A stretch of DNA of 64,000 bases. Source: CALMEC01 sp031366605. GTDB lineage: Bacteria > Actinomycetota > Thermoleophilia > Miltoncostaeales > Miltoncostaeaceae. Position numbers and translations under genes: made by a program. The stretch lies in contig JANLOO010000007.1 of assembly GCA_031366605.1 (NCBI GenBank), positions 1-64,000 of the forward strand. The letters run 5' to 3'. The notes under the pieces were generated by a model, which was given only the letters and a program-made list of their open reading frames with translations, did no database searches and was not told the DNA's origin. This document shows, piece after piece, positions 25,228 through 33,364 of this stretch. Positions within the stretch are counted from its first letter, which is position 1. Each line of letters begins with the position of its first letter.

Positions 25228-26163
25228 TCAGCCGATTGCGACCATCCGTTCGATGGCGAGGCGGGCTTTGGCGGCGACGTCTTCGGGGACGGTGACCTCG
25301 TACTTCATGTCGCGGAGGCTGTCGCGGACCTTCTTGAGCGTGATCATCTTCATGTACTTGCAGATCGCCCGCTCGGAGACGGTCTCGAAGCGCTTCCCCG
25401 GGACGTCCTTCTCGAGGCGGTGCAGAATGCCGTTCTCGGTTGCGACCAGGAAATCCTCCGCCGGTGACTGCCGGGCGAACGTGACCATCTTCTCGGTCGA
25501 CAGGATGTGGGTCTTCTTATCGCCGAACGCCATGCATTTGCTGGCGCAGCCACACTCGGGGTGGACCAGGAGTTCGGCGTCGGGCTTGGCCTTGCGGGCG
25601 GCTTCGATGTCCTCGGGGTGGATGTCGGCGTGGACGTGGCACTCGCCGAGCCACTTGGTCAGGCGCCGGCCGGTCACGCGCTCCAGCCAGATCCCGAGGA
25701 ACTGATCGGGCAGGAACAGGATCTGTTTGTCCTCGGGGATCGCGTCGATGACGGCCTTGGCGTTGCCGCTCGTGCAGCAGTAGTCGCTCTCGGCCTTGAC
25801 CTCGGCCGTCGTGTTGACGTAGCTGACGACGACGGCGCCCGGGTGCTCGGCCTTCCACGCACGCAGTTGGTCGGCATTGATCGACGCGGCGAGCGAGCAG
25901 CCTGCGTCCAGGTCCGGGATCAGCACAGTCTTGTCGGGCGACAGGATGACCGCGGTCTCGGCCATGAAGTGGACGCCGCAGAACACGATCGTCTCGGCGT
26001 CGGTCTCGGCGGCCTGGCGTGAGAGGCCGAGTGAGTCACCGACGTAGTCCGCGACGTCCTGCACCTCGGGCACCTGGTAGTTGTGGGCCAGGATGACCGC
26101 ACCGCGCTCGAAGGCGAGCTCACGTACCTCGTCGTGCAATGTCGAGACGATCTGCGTGGTCAT
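25228..26163 (-). CDS. nadA: Quinolinate synthase
   Basis: The 311-residue product condenses iminoaspartate with dihydroxyacetone phosphate to quinolinate using a [4Fe-4S] cluster. Three conserved Cys positions are visible: one in IPDLDAGCSLA, one in the DYCCTSGNA region, and one in VHPECGCASKC. YVNTTAEVKAESD and GECHVHADI are also typical. ATG 26163 overlaps the nadC stop (ATGA). It is the last gene of nadB-nadC-nadA. The length is normal. Confidence 0.97.
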   Translation of the reverse strand: MTTQIVSTLHDEVRELAFERGAVILAHNYQVPEVQDVADYVGDSLGLSRQAAETDAETIVFCGVHFMAETAVILSPDKTVLIPDLDAGCSLAASINADQLRAWKAEHPGAVVVSYVNTTAEVKAESDYCCTSGNAKAVIDAIPEDKQILFLPDQFLGIWLERVTGRRLTKWLGECHVHADIHPEDIEAARKAKPDAELLVHPECGCASKCMAFGDKKTHILSTEKMVTFARQSPAEDFLVATENGILHRLEKDVPGKRFETVSERAICKYMKMITLKKVRDSLRDMKYEVTVPEDVAAKARLAIERMVAIG

Positions 26164-26993
26164 GAGACCTCCATGGAGACGTCGAGCCATTTGGCTGAGT
26201 GGGTGATCGCGCCGACTGAGATGACGTCGACGCCGGTGAGTGCGACTTGGCGGATGTTGGTCAGCGTGATGCCTCCCGAGGCCTCGACAACGGCGCGGCC
26301 GTCGACGATTGCCACGGCTTCGCGCATCACATCGTCTGACATGTTGTCGAGCATGATCCGGGCCGTGGCGCAGCTCACGGCCTCACGCAGCTGATCGAGG
26401 TTCTCGACCTCGACGGTGATGGGCCGCTCGGGATGGGCTGCGCGGGCCAGCGCGACCGCCTGCGTCACACTCCCGGCCACTTTCAGGTGGTTGTCCTTGA
26501 TCAAGAATGCGTCGTACAGGCCCATGCGGTGGTTGACGCCGCCGCCACACGCAACCGCGTACTTGTCGAGCGTGCGCATGCCGGGCATGGTCTTGCGTGT
26601 GTCGAGGATGCGGGCGCCGGTGTCGGCGATCGCGTCGACGTACTCGCGTGTGGCCGTCGCCACGCCGCACATGCGGCCAAGGAGGTTGAGCGCGGTGCGT
26701 TCGCCTGCCAGCACCGACCGCGCTCGTCCTTCGAGCGTGATCAGGTTGAGCGGCGGGGTGATCGGCGTGCCATCGGCGATCAGGATCTCGACGTGGACGT
26801 CCGGATCGACTGCGCGGAACACCGCTTGCACCACATCGACACCCGCCGCGACGCCCGGCGCCTTGGCGAGGATCACGGCCGTGCAACGCCGCCCGGCTGG
26901 GATCGTCGCGTGGCTCGTGATGTCACCGCTCCCCAGGTCCTCCGCCAGGGCGAGCGCGATGATTGCGTCCAGGCCGGTGGTGGTCAGCTCCAT
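26160..26993 (-). CDS. nadC: Quinolinate phosphoribosyltransferase (decarboxylating)
   Basis: The 277-residue product has the family motifs AEDLGSGDITS, ERTALNLLGRMCGVAT, ILDTRKTMPGMRTLDKYAV, GGGVNHRMGLYDAFLIKDNHL and EASGGITLTNI. It converts quinolinate and PRPP to nicotinate mononucleotide. ATG 26993 starts 10 bases inside the nadB end. Its stop overlaps the nadA start. Confidence 0.97.
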   Translation of the reverse strand: MELTTTGLDAIIALALAEDLGSGDITSHATIPAGRRCTAVILAKAPGVAAGVDVVQAVFRAVDPDVHVEILIADGTPITPPLNLITLEGRARSVLAGERTALNLLGRMCGVATATREYVDAIADTGARILDTRKTMPGMRTLDKYAVACGGGVNHRMGLYDAFLIKDNHLKVAGSVTQAVALARAAHPERPITVEVENLDQLREAVSCATARIMLDNMSDDVMREAVAIVDGRAVVEASGGITLTNIRQVALTGVDVISVGAITHSAKWLDVSMEVS

Positions 26994-28417
26994 GATTCGA
27001 GTCTCGGTTCTACGCCAGTGCGGTGCACGATGTGGCCGACGAAGCGTTGGTCGTCGGTCGCGTGGTCGGAGCGGAAGTGCACGCCGCGGCTCTCCTCGCG
27101 CATGAGTGCCGTCTCTGCGATGAGGCGCACGAGGGTGTGGGGCGCTTGGCGGAGCCGTTCCAGCCCCGCTCCGTCGCGCACCAGGCCCGCATCGCGCCAG
27201 AGGGCCTCGCGGAGTTGCGGTGGCGCGGGTGGCTCGGATGGGGCCGGCTTGGGCGTCCGCTGCGGGGGCGACGGAACGGTTTCGGCGAGGGCGGCGAGCG
27301 CGGCCCGGCGTCCGAACACGACGCATTCGAGCAAGGAGTTCGAGGCCAGGCGGTTGGCGCCGTGCACACCGGTGCAGGAACACTCTCCGGCCGCGTACAG
27401 GCGTGTGATGTCGGTGCGCGCGTCCAGGTCCGTGACGATGCCCCCGATGAAGTAGTGCGCCGCCGGTGCCACGGGGATCGGCTGGGTGGCGGGGTCGTAC
27501 CCCTGCTCCTCGATGGAGTGCATCAACCCGGCGAAGCGCGTGCGGTCGATCGCGCGCAGGTCGAGCAGCGCGGTCCCGCGGTCGTTGATGGCGCGGGCAA
27601 CCACGTCACGAGGAGCCAGCTCGTCGATGAACCGCTCGCCGTGTTCGTCCAACAGGATCGCCCCGGCACCACGAAGCGCCTCGCTCAGAAGCAGCGACGT
27701 TCCCACGAGGGCGGTGGGATGGAACTGCGTGAACTCCATGTCGGCGATCGCGGCGCCGGCACGGTAGGCCACGCCGATGCCGCCGCCGACCGCGCTTGGC
27801 GTATTGGTGGTCCGCACCCAGAGGCCGGCTGCACCGCCGGTGGCCAGGATCGTTGCCCGCCCGGCCAGAAGGCCCTGATCCGTGAGCACGCCGAAGCACT
27901 CGCCGCCATGGACCCACAGGCCACGGACGCGCATGCCCTGGCTGATGGTGATGCGTGGCTCGGCGATGGCGCGCGCGGCCAGGGCGCGCGAGACGACGCT
28001 GCCGGTGGAGGCCCCGCCTGCGTGGACGATGCGGTTGCGTGAGTGACCGCCTTCCAGACCCAGGTCATCCTCGAATTCGACGCCGAGCGCGACCAGATCA
28101 CGAATTCGGGCCGGAGCTTCGGTCACCAACACGTGGACGGCGCTCGGTCGGCAGATGCCACGCCCGGCGGTGTGGGTGTCCTGCTCGTGCAGGGAAGGGG
28201 CATCGTCGTCGCCCATTGCGGCGGCGATCCCACCTTGTGCGCGGGAGCTGTTGGTGTGCTCGACCGGGCCGGCGGTGATCAGTTGTACGTCGCTGTCGGC
28301 GGCGGCGGCGATGGCCGCTTGCAACCCTGCGATACCGGATCCGACAACGATGATTGGCACGTCGGCCTTGTGCCGGCGCCTGCGTCCCGCTAGTTTGCGA
28401 CTACGAGGCGAAAACAT
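26984..28417 (-). CDS. nadB: L-aspartate oxidase
   Basis: The 477-residue flavoenzyme oxidises L-aspartate to iminoaspartate, the first de novo NAD step. Motifs: VVGSGIAGLQAA near residue 22, NSSRAQGGIAAAMG, HEQDTHTAGRG, EFTQFHPTAL and the active-site region GECSCTGVHGANRLASNS. It carries a basic N-terminus (SPRSRKLAGRRRRHK) before the FAD motif. Two ATGs stand side by side at 28420 and 28417. I choose 28417 because TACACT ends 7 nt upstream. It heads the nad operon and is divergent from the NrtR-like gene. Confidence 0.96.
   Translation of the reverse strand: MFSPRSRKLAGRRRRHKADVPIIVVGSGIAGLQAAIAAAADSDVQLITAGPVEHTNSSRAQGGIAAAMGDDDAPSLHEQDTHTAGRGICRPSAVHVLVTEAPARIRDLVALGVEFEDDLGLEGGHSRNRIVHAGGASTGSVVSRALAARAIAEPRITISQGMRVRGLWVHGGECFGVLTDQGLLAGRATILATGGAAGLWVRTTNTPSAVGGGIGVAYRAGAAIADMEFTQFHPTALVGTSLLLSEALRGAGAILLDEHGERFIDELAPRDVVARAINDRGTALLDLRAIDRTRFAGLMHSIEEQGYDPATQPIPVAPAAHYFIGGIVTDLDARTDITRLYAAGECSCTGVHGANRLASNSLLECVVFGRRAALAALAETVPSPPQRTPKPAPSEPPAPPQLREALWRDAGLVRDGAGLERLRQAPHTLVRLIAETALMREESRGVHFRSDHATDDQRFVGHIVHRTGVEPRLESWS
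28391..28403. promoter_or_regulatory. Candidate NrtR operator (hyphenated palindrome)
   Basis: TAGTTTGCGACTA has TAGT/ACTA arms. It overlaps a possible -10 (TAGTTT) of the regulator gene and lies 14-26 bases inside nadB, where it could block both transcripts. No consensus was tested. Confidence 0.35.
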
Positions 28418-28418
28418 C

Positions 28419-29144
28419 ATGGGAAGTGTAGCAGACACCGCCTTTCCGGCGGCCACACATGTGAGCCTGGCAGTGGTGTTCCAGGTCCGTGACGGCCGCC
28501 TTCAGGTCCTGGCATGGCAGCGTGAACGCGACCCGTTTCGCGGCGCCTACGCGCTGCCCGGTGGGTATCTGTCGGAGGAGGAGAGCCTGGAGGCGTCGAT
28601 CACCCGACACCTCGCGGCCAAGGTCGATGTTCGCGAAGTCGCCCACATCGAGCAGCTCGGCACGTGGAGTGATCCCGATCGACACCCCTCTGAGTGGCAG
28701 GTCATGACCGCCTACCTGGGGCTCGTTGCGACCGGGCTCGATCCGGCGCTGCCGCCGGATACGACGTGGCACCCGGTCGACGGGCTGCCCGCACTGGCGT
28801 TCGACCACCAGGCCATCGTGTTGACGGCACGGGATCGCCTGCGCGCCAAGCTGTCGTATACCAACCTGGGTTTCGCGCTCGCCCCGCCGACGTTCACCAT
28901 GTCCGAGCTGCGGGACATCTACGTCGCAGCGCTTGGACACCCTGTGTCGGCCACCAACTTGCAGCGCGTGCTGGTACGGCGCGGTGAGCTGGTCTCGACC
29001 GGCGAGCGCCGAGCACCCGGCGCCGTCGGCGGCCGACCGGCCTCGGTGTTTCGCTTCCGCACGAGCGGCCTCGAAGTGACGGATCAATTCGCCGTGCTGC
29101 GCCCGCCGAGACCGTCGGGAAGCCGCTCTGGGGAACACTCGTGA
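28419..29144 (+). CDS. NrtR-like NAD regulator: degenerate Nudix domain plus winged helix
   Basis: The 241-residue product has an N-terminal Nudix fold (about 12-140). The Nudix box reads GYLSEEESLEASITRHLAAKV where active enzymes have R-E-U-x-E-E, so the metal-binding Glu residues are replaced by His, Ala and Lys. The C-terminal part (LAPPTFTMSELRDIYVAALG, then NLQRVLVRRGEL) is a winged-helix DNA-binding domain. NrtR repressors sense ADP-ribose and related NAD metabolites and repress nad genes. The nadB start codon is one base away on the other strand. Start ATG 28419 is internal to a longer frame but begins the conserved part. Confidence 0.88.
   Translation: MGSVADTAFPAATHVSLAVVFQVRDGRLQVLAWQRERDPFRGAYALPGGYLSEEESLEASITRHLAAKVDVREVAHIEQLGTWSDPDRHPSEWQVMTAYLGLVATGLDPALPPDTTWHPVDGLPALAFDHQAIVLTARDRLRAKLSYTNLGFALAPPTFTMSELRDIYVAALGHPVSATNLQRVLVRRGELVSTGERRAPGAVGGRPASVFRFRTSGLEVTDQFAVLRPPRPSGSRSGEHS
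28425..28430 (-). promoter_or_regulatory. -10 element TACACT of the nad operon, leaderless
   Basis: On the minus strand TACACT ends 7 nt before ATG 28417, the second of two adjacent ATGs. It lies inside the divergent regulator gene. Confidence 0.55.
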
Positions 29145-29282
29145 CGACCCTTCACCACGCCCCGAATCGCCGTTTGTCTCAGACGCTCAAGGTCGCGGCC
29201 ACCCGAGTCGATACGTGCGTGCAGGCCGATTTCGCCGGGGTCGCCTGCTGCCCAGTAACGCCGGCTGTCTCGGAGGTCATGC

Positions 29283-30023
29283 ATGCGCCGCATCCTGGCG
29301 TCGATCGTTGTCGGTTGTCTTGGCCCCCTCGTGGCCGGCTCTGCCTCGGCAGCGCAGATCCAGCTGACCATGTCCACGAAGGTCGACCCGAGCGTCCAGC
29401 CCCTGACGATTCCCAACGGAACCCTGGTGTACGGCTGGTACGCCGATGTGCCGGTACAGGTGTACGAGGCGAAGGTGTTCGCCGACGACGGTCTCCCCAT
29501 CGAGAACGCCTGTCTTACGGGCGGCGCACGTATCGAGATCATTGACGCCAAACTCAAGATCCTGGACGGCGCGAGTTGCACGAACACCGACGGCAAGTGG
29601 CAGTTCGTGTTGACGACCAATCGCGTCAAGGCGCCCACCATGCTGACCGCTCAGCTCCTGATGCCCACAACCACGCTTGACGGACGGATCCTGTCACCTG
29701 CGGCGAGCAACAGGATCGTGACGACGATCGCGCCCAAGATCGTTCTGACGTCACCGCAGCGCTCGACGGCATCCCGGTTCCCTGTGACCGGCGTCGTCAA
29801 GATTCCGACGCCCCGCAAGCTGGGCACCACGCTGCTGCAGCGCCGGCAGGGCTCACGTTGGACCACCCTCGTCACAGGCAAGACCGATGCCCTAGGACGC
29901 TTCAAGTTCACGGTCGCCAGAGGCACCAGCGGTACGACGAGCACCTACCGGGTCCGCTACCAGACCATTGCGACCACGCTGTGGGCCCCCAGCAGCGCCC
30001 GGTTCACGATCACCTGGGCCTAG
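29283..30023 (+). CDS. Secreted protein, Ig-like domains, function unknown
   Basis: The 246-residue product begins MRRILASIVVGCLGPLVAGSASA, a signal peptide, followed by beta-rich sequence ending KTDALGRFKFTVARGTSGTTSTYRVRYQT, which resembles immunoglobulin-like cell-surface domains with the G-x-F/Y-x-F pattern. GGAGGT sits about six bases before ATG 29283. It has no obvious operon partner. Two cysteines near residues 79 and 100 may form a disulfide. Confidence 0.7.
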   Translation: MRRILASIVVGCLGPLVAGSASAAQIQLTMSTKVDPSVQPLTIPNGTLVYGWYADVPVQVYEAKVFADDGLPIENACLTGGARIEIIDAKLKILDGASCTNTDGKWQFVLTTNRVKAPTMLTAQLLMPTTTLDGRILSPAASNRIVTTIAPKIVLTSPQRSTASRFPVTGVVKIPTPRKLGTTLLQRRQGSRWTTLVTGKTDALGRFKFTVARGTSGTTSTYRVRYQTIATTLWAPSSARFTITWA

Positions 30024-30100
30024 GCGAGTAGCGTGTCGGTGTGTGTCTCACTGCGCGCTGGGCGGGGTTGACACCGGGGGCTCGTCGCCACATGAACGAC

Positions 30101-30106
30101 TACGCT
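30101..30106 (+). promoter_or_regulatory. -10 element TACGCT of a leaderless promoter
   Basis: TACGCT ends 7 nt before ATG 30114. Confidence 0.6.
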
Positions 30107-30113
30107 GCGTCTG

Positions 30114-31280
30114 ATGCCGAGCTTCGTCCGGGACCGCATGACGTGGCTCGTCTACCTGCAGTTGGGGGTGTACGGCTACATCCTCTACGGGATCGGTCCG
30201 TCCATCCGGCTGCTTCGCGAGGACCAACACATCAGCAAGACCCTCTCCGGACTGCACGGGACGGCGCTTGCCGTTGGGGCGATCCTCGTCGGAGTGATCG
30301 GACCGCGCGTGGTGCAGCGGATCGGGCGCAGTCGGGCGCTCTGGGGAGGTCTCGCGACGGCGTGTGCAGGCATTGTGCTGTTCTGCGCGTTCACGGCGCT
30401 CCCGGTGACGATGTTCGCAGCGTTCGTCACGACGTTCGGGGGGTCGTTCGTCGTCAGCGTGGCCACGACGGTGTTGGCCGATCACCATGGCGCCACGGGC
30501 TCGGCGGCGGTCAGTGAAGGGCATGCCGGCGCGGCGGCGGTCGGGTTGTTCGCGCCACTGGTCATCGGCGGTACGGTTGCGATCGGCGCGGGGTGGCGCA
30601 TCGGATTGCTCCTGGCGTTGGTCCTGACTGCGCTGCTCGCAATCACGCTCGGCCGGACTGCGATCCCAGATCACCGGCTGGCCGCGGGGCATGACCCACG
30701 ACCCTCGGGTGCGCTCCCTGGCCGGTATTGGTGGGCGTGGGCTGCGCTCGCGTTCTGCGTCGCGGTCGAGTTCTCGATGACGATCTGGACATCGGACGTC
30801 CTGCGCGAACGGGTCGGTCTGTCCGAGGGCGCGGCGGCGGCCGGGGTGACGGCGATCGTGGCGGGGATGGCGGTGGGGCGTGCGCTTGGCGGCAAGCTGT
30901 CACTACGACGTGAGCTGGACTGGCTCTTCTACCGCGCGTTGCTCGTGACGGGCCTCGGGTTTGGGATCTTCTGGATCAGCACCGCGGCGATCCCGGCGCT
31001 CGCGGGGCTTGCGGTGTGCGGACTTGGCATCGCATTGCACTTTCCGGTCGGGCTGATGCGCGCCATCAACACCGCGTCCGGTCGGAGCGACTTGGCCTCT
31101 GCCAGAGCCTCGCTCGGGGTTGGGATCGCGGTCGGCGTCGGCCCGTTTCTGCTGGGCGCTCTGGCCGACGCGTTCGGCACACACAACGCGTTCCTCGTCG
31201 TCCCCGGTTTTCTCGCGTTGGCCGCGCTATGTGTTCGCCGCAGTGCGGTCAGACCGGTGGTCCGTTCGGCCGAACGCTGA
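30114..31280 (+). CDS. MFS-family transporter
   Basis: The 388-residue product has about 12 hydrophobic segments with the MFS loop motif GPRVVQRIGRSRALW after the second helix (position about 63-78) and a central charged loop near residue 175-205. It belongs to the cytoplasmic membrane major facilitator superfamily. The substrate is unknown. ATG 30114 follows TACGCT at 7 nt. The 3' end overlaps the convergent DoxX gene by 54 bases. Confidence 0.88.
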   Translation: MPSFVRDRMTWLVYLQLGVYGYILYGIGPSIRLLREDQHISKTLSGLHGTALAVGAILVGVIGPRVVQRIGRSRALWGGLATACAGIVLFCAFTALPVTMFAAFVTTFGGSFVVSVATTVLADHHGATGSAAVSEGHAGAAAVGLFAPLVIGGTVAIGAGWRIGLLLALVLTALLAITLGRTAIPDHRLAAGHDPRPSGALPGRYWWAWAALAFCVAVEFSMTIWTSDVLRERVGLSEGAAAAGVTAIVAGMAVGRALGGKLSLRRELDWLFYRALLVTGLGFGIFWISTAAIPALAGLAVCGLGIALHFPVGLMRAINTASGRSDLASARASLGVGIAVGVGPFLLGALADAFGTHNAFLVVPGFLALAALCVRRSAVRPVVRSAER

Positions 31281-31673
31281 GGACAGTCGGCCGTCCACCG
31301 AACGTGCTCCGCCGCCGGTGCGCAACAGGATCAGCATGACGATGAGGAGCGCGGGAGCCAGACCCAAGTGGATGGGTCCGCCCTCCACGCGGCCGCCGGT
31401 GCTGATGGCGCCGATCATGTTGCCTGCGAGTGCCAAAGCCGCTGGGCGCGTCAAGAGTCCGATGACCAGGAGCAACCCGCCGACCAACTCCAGCACACCC
31501 ACCACCGCCACAGTGACTTCCGGCCACGGGACGCCGTACCGATCGAACGCCCGCACCTCGGCATCCCGGCGAACGAATTTGCCAAACGAGAACAGGAAGA
31601 AGAGCGTCCCCGAGGCAATGCGGAGCACCAGCGGGAGCGATGCCGGACGGGTGGACAGCAGGCGGTGGAACAT
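31227..31673 (-). CDS. DoxX-family membrane protein
   Basis: The 148-residue product has four hydrophobic helices with LRIASGTLFFLFSFGKFV near the N-terminus and VGVLELVGGLLLVIGLLTRPAAL in the middle, the DoxX pattern. DoxX proteins are small quinone-linked membrane proteins of uncertain role. GGAG lies nine bases before ATG 31673. It is convergent with the MFS gene. Confidence 0.88.
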   Translation of the reverse strand: MFHRLLSTRPASLPLVLRIASGTLFFLFSFGKFVRRDAEVRAFDRYGVPWPEVTVAVVGVLELVGGLLLVIGLLTRPAALALAGNMIGAISTGGRVEGGPIHLGLAPALLIVMLILLRTGGGARSVDGRLSSAFGRTDHRSDRTAANT

Positions 31674-31762
31674 CAGTTGACTCCGGGGTCGGCGGCGTAC
31701 GCGAGCACACAGGGTAGGTCGCCAGGCTTACGAATCCGTTACACCCCGCTGACCTCGATCGG

Positions 31763-32587
31763 TCAGGCGGGCTTGCGTGCGATCGCGTACAGCTTGGCAA
31801 AGGTGTACGCGAAGCCGCGTGGACCGGAGACCGCGTTGATCCCGGCCTCGACGCGCACGAGCAGCGCAGCGACCTCGTCCTCGGTCATGATGCCGGCGGT
31901 GATGTGGCTGGCGACGACGCGCATGCGCTCCAGGTAGGCCTCGGGAGTCGAATGGCGTCGACGGCGCTCCATCCAGATGTCGATGGGCTCCAGGCCCGCA
32001 TCGACCAGGTACGTCTCCATGTCTGAGACGTCGCGCTGCACGAAGTCGAACGCCGCGTCCCACTCCGGTGGGCCTGCCGGCTCGAGGTCGCGCAAGACCT
32101 GGCGGAACTCATGCTCGCCGCCGGTTCCGGAGCACAGGATGCCGAGCACGCCGCCTGGTGCCACTGCTCGGGCCATGGCAACGGCGGCACCGGCCTTGTC
32201 GGGAAACCAGTGCATCGCCATCGACGAGATCACCGCGTCGTAGCCACCGGCCTCGACGGTCATCGCCATGACATCTTCGGCCCGAAGGTCGACCTGGACG
32301 CCAGTGAGCTCATCGAGCTTCGCGCCGAACACGTCGAGCATGCCCTGAGCGGGATCGACACCGGTCAAGTGGGTCACGCCGGGAAAGCGCTCCAGCAGCG
32401 CGAGCGCGGACCACCCGGTGCCGCAACCGACGTCGAGGACGCGTTTGTAGTCCCCGTCAGGCAGCGACGTGACGAGCCGATTGGCGCCCTGGATGTTGTG
32501 GCGCACGACCGTGTCGTAGTCCTTGGCGGTATTGGTGAAGTTGTCGGCGACACCTGTGCTGGCGTCACGTTGGGTGGTCTCGCTCAT
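31763..32587 (-). CDS. SAM-dependent methyltransferase
   Basis: The 274-residue class I methyltransferase has VLDVGCGTGWSALALLERFP, the acidic residue after GVDPAQGM, and ISSMAMHWFPDKAGAA. The N-terminus NFTNTAKDYDTVVRHNIQGA resembles small-molecule methyltransferases of the TAM/UbiE group. GGAG precedes ATG 32587 at five bases. The substrate is not recognised. A longer upstream open frame has no conserved sequence and is rejected. Confidence 0.85.
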   Translation of the reverse strand: MSETTQRDASTGVADNFTNTAKDYDTVVRHNIQGANRLVTSLPDGDYKRVLDVGCGTGWSALALLERFPGVTHLTGVDPAQGMLDVFGAKLDELTGVQVDLRAEDVMAMTVEAGGYDAVISSMAMHWFPDKAGAAVAMARAVAPGGVLGILCSGTGGEHEFRQVLRDLEPAGPPEWDAAFDFVQRDVSDMETYLVDAGLEPIDIWMERRRRHSTPEAYLERMRVVASHITAGIMTEDEVAALLVRVEAGINAVSGPRGFAYTFAKLYAIARKPA

Positions 32588-32655
32588 CGGCGCTCCGGGT
32601 TTCGTTGTGTGCGGCGCGCAGAATGACAGACGCAGTGCAAAGGGGACACGAGATT

Positions 32656-32814
32656 GGACCCGTCCGAACGTCCTGTCGCGAACCGGCGCTGCACACCGTC
32701 GCGGGCGTTCGTCCTCGGCGACCCGAATATGGCCGGACATACGGGCGGCCTGCGTCCTGCGCGCGCTCGGGTTTCGCTCGCTGGAGTCATCGGCAAGCTG
32801 CCGGACGGATCCAC
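32656..32814. repeat. Dispersed intergenic repeat, copy B
   Basis: Second copy of the 159-base element at 20875-21033. It lies in the 239-bp gap between a minus-strand methyltransferase start and a plus-strand kinase-like gene, and ends one base before the -10 of the latter. Confidence 0.7.
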
Positions 32815-32820
32815 TAGCCT
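32815..32820 (+). promoter_or_regulatory. -10 element TAGCCT of a leaderless promoter
   Basis: TAGCCT ends 6 nt before ATG 32827. Confidence 0.55.
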
Positions 32821-32826
32821 GGGCGC

Positions 32827-33354
32827 ATGGAGGCCCTGCACGTCATCCTGCTGAGCGGCACCGTCGGCGTCGGCAAGACCACGGTGCTCCTGGAACTGGG
32901 CGATGTGCTCGAGGCCGGCGAGGACCCGTACGCACTGCTGGACCTGGACTGGCTCGCCTGGGTTCGCCCGTCCGGTGACGGCGACGTCTCAGTGCAGCAG
33001 ATCTTGGCCGACAACCTGGCACACGTCTGCCGGACGTTCCGTCAGGCGGGTGTCCGGCGGCTGGTGACGGCTCGTGCGGTCGAAACGTTGCACGACGTCG
33101 ACCTGATCCGGGCGGCGCTCGGAACGCCGGTCGTACTGACAGTCGTCTGTCTGACGGCTCGACCCGGAGTGGTCGCCGAGCGTCTGCGCGGCCGAGACAC
33201 CGGTGATCGTCTGGCTGAGCACCTGAGCCAGGTTGGCCACTTCGCGAGCGCGCCCGGAAGCCTGGGGATCGAGGAGATCACTGTCGCGACCGATCAGATC
33301 GACGCCGCGTCGGTCGCGCAGCAGGTGTTGGCACGCGTCGGCTGGGCGGTTTGA
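32827..33354 (+). CDS. Small P-loop kinase-like NTPase
   Basis: The 175-residue product has Walker A SGTVGVGKTTVLLEL near residue 11, an Asp-rich second strand ALLDLDWLAW and a Walker-B-like strand VVLTVVCLTA, a layout typical of small nucleoside or shikimate-like kinases with a lid helix (RLRGRDTGDRLAEHL). The substrate is not known. ATG 32827 has TAGCCT 6 nt upstream, supporting a leaderless start. Ten bases separate it from the end of the adenosine deaminase gene on the other strand. Confidence 0.75.
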   Translation: MEALHVILLSGTVGVGKTTVLLELGDVLEAGEDPYALLDLDWLAWVRPSGDGDVSVQQILADNLAHVCRTFRQAGVRRLVTARAVETLHDVDLIRAALGTPVVLTVVCLTARPGVVAERLRGRDTGDRLAEHLSQVGHFASAPGSLGIEEITVATDQIDAASVAQQVLARVGWAV

Positions 33355-33364
33355 GGGGAATCGG

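Noticed and set aside
25507..26022. Long open frame on the plus strand opposite nadA
   Set aside because: It is the antisense frame of nadA, which has clear Fe-S ligand motifs; high GC makes such shadows long.
30068..30073. TTGACA as -35 of the MFS gene
   Set aside because: It lies 27 nt before the TACGCT -10, too far for a normal 16-19 nt spacer.
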